From: Oscheius dolichura | Lineage: Eukaryota > Nematoda > Chromadorea > Rhabditida > Rhabditidae | Assembly (NCBI GenBank): GCA_932521035.1 | Contig: OW051493.1 | Coordinates: 5,952,001 to 6,016,000, forward strand | DNA length: 64,000 bases | Direction: 5' to 3' | Part shown: in pieces, positions 23,667 through 34,911 of the stretch | Numbering within the stretch: position 1 is the first letter of the stretch | How the letters are laid out: every line of letters begins with the position of its first letter | Translations under genes and position numbers: made by a program | Notes under the pieces: generated by a model | Told to the model about the DNA's origin: nothing | The model's database searches: none | Seen by the model: only the letters and a program-made list of their open reading frames with translations

Positions 23667-23960
23667 TGCCATCAAACCTCCTTGTTTTTGCTTTTCCCCG
23701 TAAACTTATGGTGTCTCTTGGTTCCACTGAAATTCCTCCTTTTTTTGTTCCCTGCCATAATTAGCCACACCCCTCGAGGTTATCCTGTCGACTGTCGCCT
23801 CTCTAATAAGCGGAAGTCTCGGCCTTTCGGTTGTTGTTCACCGCTTTATTACAGTCTCCAAACGTGTTCCGTCGAGCGCGTACAAATTACTTTTTTCTAT
23901 CACTTTTACTCTTTTTCCCAAACGGGTGACTCTCTTCAACTTTTGTTTATTTTCAGGGAC

Positions 23961-25462
23961 ATGACGGCGAGAGACCGTAAAATGGTAGGTTGCCCGGGAG
24001 GATCCCCCAAGGCGCGCCTTATGAGACCAGAGGACGCATCCCATAGAAATCTCACAGGAAATGGGCCCTATTCCCTTATAAATACGGTAATCTTGTCCAA
24101 AAACTCAATGAAAAGCAGAGCAGAAGACTCCTTCCCCTGTTCCCCGCTGGGTGTCGTCGGCCCTCTCGAGTGCATGTCCTCCTCTTGAACCTAGAACAAC
24201 AGAAACGATTCGTCGGTTGCCATTTTCTCGCGTCAAGTATTGATTTAATGATGGGATTAGATAGCACACAAACCTTGAAAAATGATCTAGAAAGACGAAA
24301 GACCGGGTCGGGCAGGGCAATTGACCGTAAACTGGGATCACGGCCGCTTTTCAGGACATGAAGAAGTACAAGTCGAAGTTGGATGCCCGGCTGGGGCAGT
24401 GTATCTTCATCTGTTTCTTGACCATCGCCGTCATCTTATGTATCTACGGGGTCATCCATGCCCCGGTACACAGCCATCTGAACACGTACATCAACAGAAC
24501 ACACCAGATAGCTCAGGTGGGCTGGGGGAGGACAGCTCAAAACGGACGGCTGTAGGAATTGAAACTGGCCATGGACGAGAACTACCCGAGGGAGAACCAG
24601 ACGGGGGAGACGGACGCCAAGGGGCGGCAGTGGATGACCGTCGAGGAGCTGGAAGGATACGCCGAGCTGACCAGAAATGTAGCATTTTTAAAGAACCTTT
24701 TGGAGGGAATTTAGGCGAACTCGACCATTTGGACTCTCTTCTGGTGGAACGTGTTCTTCTGTCTTCTGCTGGCTCCTGTCCTCATCCTTATCCACTGTGA
24801 AATCGTGGGAGGCAATGTGGCCAAGTTGGCTTATCGAGTGAGTTCTTCCCTCTTGACTATCCAGTCCTTCTTGTTCAGGTAGTCCTTGTCGTCTGCCTGA
24901 TCTTCGCCATCGGCCAGTTCCTCTACCTCATCCACCCCGTCCTCTGGGGTGCTGCCAAATTCCCCAACGTCTGACTGGCCCTCCTCCTCTCCAATCCCCT
25001 CCTTTCAGATGATTGACCGTCTTTTCGTGGATGCCAGCCCCCGAGACGAATACCAGCTGAATGCCATCCAAGACGACTTCGCCTGCACTTTCCACCCCCA
25101 CGAGACCCTCGTCCAGTTCGATCTCCAGGTGCCCTCCTCCCCCTGTCTCCTCACCTCTTCCCTTCCAGACCCCCTGTCTTCCCAAAATTAAGAACTCCCT
25201 CTTCCCCACGTACAGTGTCATCCTGCTCATGATTCTCGACCTGTTCCCCTTCGCCTTCGCCGTCTTCATCTACGCCTGGTCCGCCTGTCTGAAGAACAGC
25301 AAACCGCTCCGAAATGCCCGTACCCGGATAGAACTCAACAATACCAGAAGGTGGGAATGCTCTTTTCGTGTTAGGACCAATCGTTTCAGGGTCCCGTTCC
25401 CCAAGTCAAATACCTACGTTCCCCCGTCGGATCGAAACGTGACGTTGGTTAATCTGGATTGA
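23961..25462 (+). CDS. Four-transmembrane orphan protein
   Basis: Spliced model MTARDRKM + DMKKYKSKLDARLGQ. The first intron is about 370 nt; the ATG follows TTTATTTTCAGGGAC. TM1 is QCIFICFLTIAVILCIYGVI. An extracellular loop of about 70 residues carries N-glycosylation sequons (NRT, NQT, NST). TM2 is WWNVFFCLLLAPVLILIH, TM3 VVLVVCLIFAIGQFLYLIHP, then a second loop with a Cys pair (DFACTFHP and TPCLPKI) and TM4 VILLMILDLFPFAFAVFIYA. The tail is basic and polar, ending NVTLVNLD. The topology recalls tetraspan/claudin-like proteins, but the tetraspanin CCG and claudin W-GLW-C-C signatures are absent. Six introns of about 40 nt. Probably a clade-restricted membrane protein; function unknown. Confidence 0.65.
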
Positions 25463-25816
25463 TCAAAATCTGCGCCCTCTCTTGCTCTTTTTGTGCGTGT
25501 TCCCAATGCTTTTTCTAACGCTGCGAGTGGTTTTTCTTATCCGTTTTTTCCCTAACGAGAGTGCCGTAGAATAACAGAAGAGACGAGAAAAGCAACAGAA
25601 TAAATTATAACTATTTGAAGTTGACCGGCCGGGAAAGAGACTCTCCCGTTTCAGACCGATAACTCCCGAAGAACTGCCAGGCAAACTCGTCTGAGATGGC
25701 CACAAACACATCTCACTCTCACCGGTAAGAAGCAGACAATAAACAGATTCTATTCTTCTCTCTGTATATTTACTCGACCAGTTCGAAACTAGACACTTGT
25801 CACGGGGATACGGTAG
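25463..25816. other. Convergent intergenic region
   Basis: About 350 nt between the four-TM gene (+) and the PDZ gene (-). No coding feature seen. Confidence 0.5.
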
Positions 25817-27527
25817 TTAGCGGACTGGCTCGCCGACGGCTTCGCTTATTCTTTTGAACGAGGAACTCTGGGTAGGGGTCGTCGGCCGACGGATGGCTTC
25901 TCCTTCCTCGATCAGCTGAAATCTCTAGTTTGTGAGATACACATAGGGGAATACCTTTTTAGTGGCCGAGGTGAGATAGGCCGGTGTTTTGGCACTGCCG
26001 TGAGGTGTCTCAACAGGTAAGCCGGTCTGCTGTGAGTATTGCTCGGCACAAGTCTCCGAGGAATAGAGATTCATGGGAGAATTGTACTGGAGGTGGTGGA
26101 CGGAGGCATTGGGAGAGAGTTGAGCACGGGTTCGGGGGGACGGCGAGTGGTAGAAGAGCTTAGTTCCTCCCGGAGAGACACTGCTGCGATTGCCGGTCGG
26201 GATGGGCGACGTCGTGTTGATGAAGGTCAGCTGGTTGAGAGGAGTGCCCCCGGAGCCTACTCCGTAAGGCTTTGTGGTCGCCCCATTGTTGTAACTAAAA
26301 ATCTTAGCCTCTCTTCCGGAACAATTAAAACCTGTATGTCTGGGGAGGCCTGGCCCCTGCGGCAGCCCCTCTCCCTCCGGCATTTCCATTGCTCATCCCG
26401 AATCCGGTGGCGGCATTGTTGTAATTGTTGGTGTTCCCCTGGTAGCCACCGCTGCCATAGGTGGGGGCCGGTCCAGTTCCGCTGTAGCTGTAGTTGTGGG
26501 TGCTGCTGCTCTCGTTCCGGACTGGGACACTTGTCAGCTAAATCCTCTTACACTTCTCTTTTTTGTCTGCCTGCCCACCTCCGCCAGCCTGTCCTTGTTC
26601 CAACCGCTGTTCTTCATGCTAGTCGTGTAGGAGGACGGGCTGTGGAAGACCCGTCCTTGCTCGTTGTTCCTCGTCTGGCTGCTCTCAAACAAGCTCTGCT
26701 GGTTGACTCCCGAACTGAACAAAGTGTGTCCTAATAAATGTTTATTGGCCGTCAGTTCTACCTGAAAGGCGAGTGCTGGATGGGGATGTTCCTCTCCCCG
26801 CCGCTCGACGAGTAGTTGTAGTTGCTCTGCCGGTTCTCCGAGGAGTAGCCGGTCATGGGCAGGGCCGACCTGTTCCATTGGTTGCCGGACGAGGAGAAGT
26901 TGTTGGTGTTGTTGGAGAAGGTGCGCTGGGTGGACAGGCCGGAGGGGATCTCCTCCACGAAGAGCTTGTTGTCCTTCTCCGTCAGGGTCCAGGGGAGGCA
27001 GGTGTGCGAGGTCACAAATCTGGAAGTACCGTCTATAGCCGAGAAAAAAGGAGGGCAGATCGATGGTTGCCATCGAGGGGAACAGCTGTTCTGTCAGGTT
27101 CCGGCTTACATCACCCCCGGCAATGTCAAACAAAAACTCTGATTAATGGACTTTACGAGCCGGGCGAATGTTTACAACAACAAAAAGTAGTCTGGAATAT
27201 TCCCTTCCCTCTGTTTATCCTATGATCCCACCAGCCATCCTTACCTCTTGAGATTGAAGGTAATCTCCAGACGGGCGGAGTCGGCGGTCCTCTGGGCGTC
27301 GTGGACATCGATGGGCGTCCTGTTGAGCACGGAGACGACCTCGTCCCCGGCCCGGAGGCCGGCCTTCTCGGAGAGCGAATCTTTTTCTACCTAGAGAGGA
27401 ATCTTCTAGAGGGAGGAGACTCTACCGAGACGACGACGATCTCGTTTCCCCGTCGGCCGAGGGTGAATCCCCACCGGATCGAGCCATCGCTCCGGTTCAT
27501 CCGTACGGAGATGGTCTCGTAGGACAT
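25817..27527 (-). CDS. PDZ and ZM-motif protein (ALP-Enigma/ZASP-like)
   Basis: The N-terminal PDZ domain begins MSYETISVRMNRSDGSIRWG, followed by FTLGRRGNEIVVVSV and LSEKAGLRAGDEVVSVLNR, closely matching the PDZ of ALP/Enigma/ZASP proteins, which anchor to alpha-actinin at muscle Z-discs or dense bodies. A long Ser/Asn/Tyr/Gly-rich linker follows (NNTNNFSSSGNQWN, YNYSSSGGERN). Near the C-terminus, LQYNSPMNLYSSETCAEQ resembles the ZASP-like (ZM) motif. The protein ends KLIEEGEAIRRPTTPTQSSS ... GEPVR. No LIM domain is found downstream before the stop, so this is a PDZ-ZM form; such short isoforms occur in this family. The ATG lies 1 nt after an acceptor-like TTACAG. Confidence 0.75.
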
Positions 27528-28510
27528 CCTGTAACGCATTGGAGGATATAAAAAGGCCGGGAGCAGAGAGAGGAGGGGGAATGGGGTGGGAACGGCGTCG
27601 AGGCACGGCTACACGTGTCCTTTATGATGGGGACAAGCTCATTTGAAGCAGATGGAAGGAGGAAGGGAGAGGTAGGGGATAGGATAATTGGATAAACTGG
27701 AGTATGGCCGGCCAGGGGAGGTGTACTTCGACGCGGCCCCCGCAACAACTGATCCACGCAAAAATAGCTGCGATAAACATTTCCCGACTTTTCCACCTTT
27801 TCTTCGGGCACAGCTTGTTCACATCCTACATGTATTTCGATGAAAGGGGAACACAGTGTGGAAGAGATTCTAGAAGCGGGGGACAGAGACATGTTGATAT
27901 GTGAAAGCCCTATCGAGCTGTCCCAGTACTATTGATCCTAATGAAGATATCTGGAGGGCAGGCGAGTAGAGCGCGACGAGGAGTGAGAAGTAGTGGTGGG
28001 GTGCCAAGTGCAGCTGAGCTCCATGCGGGATTTTTCGACGGGGGCAACTGCCAGCTTGCGCCTGTCGCAAAACAAAACTTGGCGGTTGGAGAAATTTGAG
28101 ATTCACGTATTTTCTTCTTCATTCTGCTGTATTTTGGGAGAAGGCGAGACGAGCACGGGCAGAGCGGAGATCAGTCGACACCAAGGGGACGGGAACGACC
28201 TGAGATCTGTGATGAGGATGTATACACCGGGAGGAGAAGAGTAGAACTCTTTTTGGCTATTCAGTCAAGACATATTCCGTCTAACAAAAACAAGAGGCTT
28301 CTTAATATCTGAATAACTCCGGCCTCCTTCCTTTTCTTTTGAATCCCGTCTTCTATCCGCCTAAATGGCGAAAGCCAAAAAATGGTCTCGGAGATCAGCA
28401 CCATTTTGTACGGCGTTCCCACCTCGAGGCGCTCGTTTCCCGGCGGCCGTAACCGTAACCCCGGGAGTATATAACCCCGAGCCCCGTGGCTCATCCATCA
28501 CATTCCAAAG
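27528..28510. other. Intergenic region
   Basis: No supported gene. Short frames with hydrophobic starts occur on the minus strand at 27622-27822 but do not extend. Confidence 0.45.
28468..28474 (+). promoter_or_regulatory. TATA-like element
   Basis: GGGAGTATATAACCCC, about 40 nt upstream of the secreted protein's ATG, in otherwise GC-rich sequence. Confidence 0.5.
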
Positions 28511-28966
28511 ATGCGTACTCTTCTGCTTCTCGCCCTCTTCGGCCTCCTCGCCCTCGCCATGGCCGACCACGTCTGAGCCTCTCCTCCCCTTGGTATCAAT
28601 CCCTTGTTCAGGCTGGCCACCAAGGAAAGGAAGTCCACAAAGGATCCAGAGCTCCCCATCACGAAGGCGAACACGGAAAACACAGAAAGGCCCGTCAGGC
28701 CGACGAAGAAGACGAGGAGGCCCACGAGGAGGAGGAGGACGAGCACAACATCGACAAGAGACAGGCCGAGGAAGAGACCGCAGCCACCAAGCCGGCTCAT
28801 CAGCGCGGCGGAAAGGGACACGAGGGCAAGAGAGAACACAAGGGATTCCGCGGAGGCCACGGCCACCACAAGGAATTCAAGGTAGCATCTTGTCTATGGA
28901 CGAGTCAATGAGACGATTCAGGGACACCGTGAACACCGCTCAACATCTGCTGCCCCCAGCGCCTAA
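28511..28966 (+). CDS. Secreted, highly charged His-rich small protein
   Basis: Exon 1 is exactly a signal peptide, MRTLLLLALFGLLALAMADH. A 41-nt intron (28571-28611) leads to a 90-codon exon rich in His, Glu, Lys and Arg: GHQGKEVHKG, an acidic block (ADEEDEEAHEEEEDEHN), a possible dibasic site (IDKRQAEEET) and a basic His/Gly block (GHGHHKEFK). A second intron (28882-28921) gives the end GHREHRSTSAAPSA. The mature protein is about 104 residues. TATA box upstream and AATAAA at about 28986. Acidic and basic halves separated by a KR site suggest a propeptide-processed product (antimicrobial peptide, metal binder or cuticle/matrix protein). No family recognised. Confidence 0.7.
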
Positions 28967-29382
28967 ATACCCTAGAATATGATGTGCAATAAATATTTTT
29001 AGTAATACTTTCTACACTTGTTTTGTCACGACAGATACAAAGTATACACTTGCTTCCGCTATTCAAAAAGTTCATTTCATAGCATCAAGTTCACCTTCCA
29101 TATGAAAGACCTTTCACACTCGGCCAATACTTACCCGCGCGCGCCATTTTTTGAATCTTCTCGCTAAGAAAAAATCACTTTCGCTTTCACTTCCTTTCCT
29201 TTGCAACCATACACCACTTGCCTTTTTTGATATAACTAGGTTGCTTCTTGTTTTGTTGCATCTTCCTCGGAAACATATCATTGAGAGAAAGATAAAAGTC
29301 TTGCAATTGTTTGACAATATATACACGTCAGCATAACGACTCTTTATGATCTCCACCTCAATTATTTTCAAATTTTGTAGGC
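28967..29382. other. Composition boundary and TMED promoter
   Basis: The sequence shifts here from GC-rich to clearly AT-rich. It holds the poly(A) signal of the secreted-protein gene near 28986 and the upstream region of the TMED gene. Confidence 0.5.
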
Positions 29383-30169
29383 ATGGTGTGGAATCTCATA
29401 TTTCTTGTTTGCACAGCATCTGCACTCCGTTTTCACGTTCCAGCCAATGATGGAAGATGCCTGAAAGAAGAGATTCATAAAGACGTCGTGGTAACTGGCG
29501 AATATGAGTTCAGCGAAGGTATTGGCTACACCGGTAGCGTTCTGGTTTGTATTTTATTGTCATGTTTTTTCTATAAATGTTACAGGTCACTGACACAAGA
29601 GGTCATACGTTATATAAAAGAGAAAATTTCAACGATCTCAAAGGAAAATTTGCTTTTACCGCAGATCAATACGACATCTTTGAAATTTGTTTTACAAATC
29701 ATGCTCCCTATGGTATGCTTTTCTTTCTTGCCAACGCGCATATACTGTTTTGCAAAAAATATTGTATTCAGGACATTCGAGCCAGCGTGAAGTATCGTTG
29801 ATCTTAAAACATGGAGTAGAAGCCAAGAATTATGAAGATCTTGGAAAGGCGGAAAAATTAAAGCCATTAGAGGTCAGTGACAACTTATATTTTAATTAGT
29901 GTATCTTCAGATTGAACTGCGTCGTTTAGAAGATCTTTCCGATTATATTGTCAAGGGCTTTGCTTTTATGCGGCAGCGCGAAGAGGAAATGAGAAATACA
30001 AACGGTATGTGGAAGCTACAATATCATATTTCGACATTTTAATTTAGAATCAACAAATTCACGTGTTCTCTATCTGTCGATTTTCTCCATGATCGTTCTT
30101 CTTGGATTAGCAGGCTGGCAAATACTTTTCCTTCGAAATTATTTTAAATCCAAGAAACTGATTGATTAG
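29383..30169 (+). CDS. p24/TMED10-like cargo receptor
   Basis: p24 (TMED) proteins cycle between ER and Golgi in COPI/COPII vesicles and sort cargo such as GPI-anchored proteins. Order: signal peptide [18 protein letters not shown] domain with its two disulphide Cys ([11 protein letters not shown] and [10 protein letters not shown]), a coiled-coil stretch ([19 protein letters not shown]), one TM ([20 protein letters not shown]) and the tail [11 protein letters not shown]. The tail carries the aromatic plus dilysine sorting signals; TMED10 ends very similarly. About 200 residues, normal for the family. Four introns, two of them at about 29546-29586 and 29714-29771. Poly(A) signal near 30265. 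DNA2 follows 231 nt downstream on the same strand. Codons are AT-rich, unlike genes before 29 kb. Confidence 0.93.
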
Positions 30170-30400
30170 GTTAGATTCGATTAGTTTAGTTTTGTTGTAA
30201 CCCAACTTGGGAACGGGTTTGGTATGTTCTTGTACTTGTTTGACCTCTTTCTGTGATATGTAAAAATAAATTTTATTTATGTTTACTTTAGGCATTTGTA
30301 TTACATAATAGTGATCCTTACGAGTATCTCATTCATTCATATCTAAATATTCAGTATTACTTTGAAAAACTTATAAACACTCAGTTCATTCTATTATAGA

Positions 30401-33400
30401 ATGAGCAATGTTGGAATCACGAAACATTCACAGGTGCAGCCCACGAAGGTAGCTTTTACATAAATTACATATACTGCTACAGTGCATTTTGTATTCGTGA
30501 CAAAGAATGATGCATATTGGAGCCATACATCTGTTCTATGAAATGTTTTATTTTATTTCAGAGATCACGAAAACGTTCTTTCCATGAAGCAAACTCAAAT
30601 TCGGAGGATTCATTTGATGCCCCAGTTGAATTTATTACAGCTGTGGAGCCCAAAAAAACTAAATTTTATAAATCTCCAATAACATCACCGTTGAAGGAGT
30701 CCAGTTTAAATTCACCACTAAAACGGTAGTTCTGCTGTTATTTTTTTAATTACTTTGTTTAGATCTCCTAAAATAGAATTAGGGACATTAGAAAGGATCT
30801 CTTCTGAAAATCATGTAGTATCTGATTGGGATGAAACTCCGGAAAATTCATTAATCGAGAAGCCAGGTTATTATCGAATTTGTGATAATTGTCATTTTTT
30901 AGATAGTCTTATCTCTACAGAGAAACCATTTGGTTTACATAGCTCAAACGACCCCGAAAAAACTATATCGCTGAAAAAGACGCATACAAAATTGACAGAG
31001 AACGGGAATAATCCTTCTCAATATTATCTAGATAGTCTATTACAAAGAAAAATATCGTCGGAACGAAGTATGCCTCTTATTATTTATTTTTACCATTTCA
31101 GCCGGAAATGATGTACCAAATAGCCTTCCTGGGGTTTCTGATCATCAAGTTGTCTTAGAAGTATTGGAAGTACGGAGACCTGATCATGAAAGTTTTCATC
31201 TTGCTTGCAAAAATTCGATTAGAAATGATTATATTGTTTATCTTCAGGTAAGCATATATAAAAAAATCAACGTTTTTTTCCAGGATCAATGGGAGGAATT
31301 GAAAGTAGATCCTGGTATGGAGATACGAATAATTGATCCAGAGTTATGGGGTGAAAATGTAAGATACAGAATATGTGATAATATTTTCGCTTTTCCGCAT
31401 TCAGAGTTACATTGTTTCATCGGAAAAAGGTCTTATAATTGTAGAGCCCGATCTTTTACTAACGTCGACAGCTATAGCTGGTTCAACATGGTGCCCTAGA
31501 AAAGTACGGCCATAATTAGATCATTTATCATTGATTTAGGTTATTCTAAACCACCGTTTTAAAGGAGTCGAAGGTGCCAATAAATCGATGCTTATTGGTT
31601 GCATAATGCATGAATTATTTCAGGTAGTAAATAAAAAGTAAAGTAAAGTGTATTTTAGATTGCAGTGAAACATCCTGATCCCATAAAAGTATCCGTAGAA
31701 TGGCTTTTCAATCAGTGGCGGAATAGCATATCATCTCATGTAATGCAATCATTTGCCGCTTTGAAGTTTTCGCCACAAGTTTTTGAGGCGGAACTTTTAC
31801 CGTATGCGAAGGTTTTCATTTTATTTTTGCCGTGGAAAATATGGTTTTAGGTTATTGTATCGTGGGTGCAGTCACATATGCCCAAAAAGAATTTGAAAGG
31901 ACACAGATTACCTACAGACACACTAATAACCTCTGTTCACGATATTGAAGAAAATGTTTGGGATCCTGTACTCGGATTGAAAGGAAAGATTGATGCTACA
32001 TTAACGGTTTTTGCATTTTGTTTGTCATGTTAATTTTTATCTTTAGGTAAAAAACTCACAAAACGTTGAATTCATGGAAGCACTTGAGTTGAAAACGGGG
32101 AAAACCAATGTCTCAATAGAGCACAACTGCCAGGTATCCGTTTTGAAAAGCTATATATATATATTTATTTATTTATTTAGGTTCTTATCTATAGTATGAT
32201 GTTGTCAAATCGATATGATCAAGAGATTTTACCAGGCACCTTGCTCTATCTCAAAGATGGTACAACGCGAGCTGTTCCCCCTAGAAGGGCTGAAATTGTT
32301 GGAATACTACAACTGAGAAACTCTTTGGCTTACTACTTGAGTCAAAAAGATCAATCTATGTTGCCTGAGCCCCGCAGAAACCCCCATTACTGCGGAAAAT
32401 GTGAGCAAAACATAACATGCGCACTTTATGTGGTTAGTTCATTCTATGCTTTTTTTTAAAATTTGTTTTAAATGTTCAGAAAGATGGTAGAGAAAGGGAA
32501 GAGATTACACCTGCATTTGCCCTGTTTGTAGAAGAAGTTCTCAAACATCTTGGAGGCGACGACCGAGGTTGTCTTTAATCTTCTTTAACATACTAAAGAT
32601 TTAAAGAATACTTTAGTAGATGGAGTACTGGTATTTTTAGTGAGTACCTAGCAGAAAAGAACGGTCGGAGGCAGAGTTTATCAGATTTATGGAAATTATT
32701 TCCGGAAGATAGGTAGTCTTTTTCTGTTCTTCCTTTACTCTGGCATTCAGAGAAGAGAGAGGTCAAGCAGTAGCAGGCGCAGTACTAACAGAAATAGAAT
32801 CTGTGGAAGACGAGACGGTTAAGTTAACTTTTACGAGGTAGTGGAAACTAAAGAAACATTTTCAAAAATTTTATAGAGATAAACCGTTTGAAAATTTTAA
32901 TATTGAAATAGGCTCAATGTGTACGATCTCCCAGAATGATAAGTTTGGAATAGCATTTTGTTATGTTATAGAAAAACACGGTAAATTCATTTGTTCCTGT
33001 ATGCAACCTTTTAGGTAATTATATTGTTGCTCGTTGTGAACGAAAATTTTTCTTTTTAAAAATTAATCATTTGTATGAACTGGATGTTTACAGCAGTTTT
33101 TCGTCGTTCACAAATAATATGGGCAGCTTATTATTGATGTTAGGCAACAGCGAAATTGGGTATTTATTAACTGCTCTTTTAAACCGTTCCATTTGCAGAT
33201 CTCGTCTCCGTTCTTTGATTATTAAACTTGAGAGGCCTATTTTTGTTTCTATAGAAAGTTATTCGTTACCAACAGGGGTACAAAAAATACTTTCTTCAAG
33301 CAACCTTAACGAAGGGCAGCGTACAGCTATCGAACAAGCACTAAGAGCGCAAGATTACTCTTTGATTGAAGGTCTTCCAGGGACTGGTAAGTAGTTTTAT

Positions 33401-34857
33401 GTGCCTCACTTCTTTGCCAGGTAAGACCACAACAATTGCTGTACTTATAAGGTGCTTAATTGTTTGTGGAAAAACCGTGCTTCTTACTTCTTATACTAAT
33501 TCCGCTGTCGATACTGTTATTTTCAAGTTGCTAGAGGTAATTTTTATTTTTCTTATGGTGTTATTTTTTCACAAGGACGTACCCTCTGGGAAACTTCTTC
33601 GTCTCGGTCGTGTGAGTACTGATGCAAAGATCGCAACTCTTAGCATGGATGCAAAATTAAAACAATGTGAAAAAGGAAACGACAAGAAATTAACGGAGGT
33701 TTATCAAGATACTCGGAGAATTTTACAAGAAACGGTATCTTCTCATTTTTGTTCTTAATATAATTTTAGCCTATAGTTGCATGCACGTGTTACCATACGT
33801 CTCGAGAGATGCTTCTCTCGTGGAGGACATTTGATGTGTGTATCGTTGACGAAGCTTCTATGGTTCTCGAGCCACTTGTATTGCCCGCTCTGACAGCTTG
33901 TACAAAATTTATAATGGTCGGCGACACAAAACAGTTAGCTCCTTTAGTGCTACACAAAGAATCCAAGTAAGACTCTTGATTTCCTAGATACTTCGTTTCT
34001 TCCAGGAAATATGGCTTAAACGTTTCATTATTCGAACGTCTTCAAATTCACAAGGAGGCCGTTACTTCTTTAACAAAACAGTATCGAATGAACCGGTAAT
34101 GTTCTTCAATTTCATCAAGGTAATATATTCCAGGGTAATTGCAAGTCTATCCAGCCAACTGTTTTATGATGGTCGACTTGTTTGTGCAGATGACAAGGTG
34201 GAAGAGGCTACAATAAAACATTTATGCAACATCGTCGATAGTAACCCAGGTTTCCTTTATTTATTTCTCAATTAATTTAGTTTGTAGTGTTTTCACCAGA
34301 ATTAGAAGATTCGTGCATTTGGATAAACGTTCCGGCAGATACCCCACAACCATCTGATCGTGTAACGGCAAACTTGAAAGAACTTAGAGTTGTTGAGAGT
34401 GTTGTTAAAAAATTTATAAAAGTGATCATTTTTAATTATATTTTTAATTAAAAGTTTGTTCAGATTGGAATACAACCGGATAAAATAGGAGTGATGTGTA
34501 CATATAACGCACAGGTTGATGAACTAAAACAGATTGTCAGTGTTGAGGTTAACCATAAGCTACTAATAATTATTGGAGATTTAGGTAAATACCATAGATC
34601 AGTTCCAAGGAAAAGATAGAAATATTGTTATTTGGAGCACCGTATGGACTGATCTTTACAACAAGGTTATTTTACATCTGTGTATAGTTAACTATTTTTA
34701 GAGAAGCGATCTTTTACATGATGAGCGGCGCGTCAATGTAGCTTTGACACGTGCAAAACAGAAGCTTATCATTGTGGGTTGCGCGAGAAGTATGGAAAAG
34801 ATACAAGTAATGTCGAGAGTGATATCGCTCATGAAGGTAGTTGAATATCATTGTTGA
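30401..34857 (+). CDS. DNA2: DNA replication nuclease/helicase DNA2
   Basis: DNA2 trims Okazaki flaps and resects double-strand breaks. Start MSNVGITKHSQVQPTK; the N-terminus is disordered. The nuclease domain shows GCIMHELFQ, GKIDAT and LELKTGK (active-site His, Asp, Glu-x-Lys) and the 4Fe-4S cysteines: one in STWCPRKV, then C-x2-C-x5-C as CGKCEQNITC. The superfamily-1 helicase has Walker A LPGTGKTTT, Walker B CIVDEAS, GDTKQLAPL, LTKQYRMN, TIDQFQGKDRN and VNVALTRAKQKLIIVG. All motifs are intact, so the enzyme should be active. It has about 20 small introns, one (~32136-32180) carrying a TA/TTTA microsatellite. Stop TGA 34855-34857. Whole gene is AT-rich. It may be co-transcribed with the TMED gene upstream. 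Confidence 0.95.
32152..32179 (+). repeat. TA/TTTA microsatellite in a DNA2 intron
   Basis: Short (TA)n followed by (TTTA)n leading straight into the TTTAG acceptor. Confidence 0.8.
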
Positions 34858-34911
34858 TTTATTACGCTATATAATTGTAATATTTTTTTTCTTTCTGTGA
34901 ATACGTGTAAT

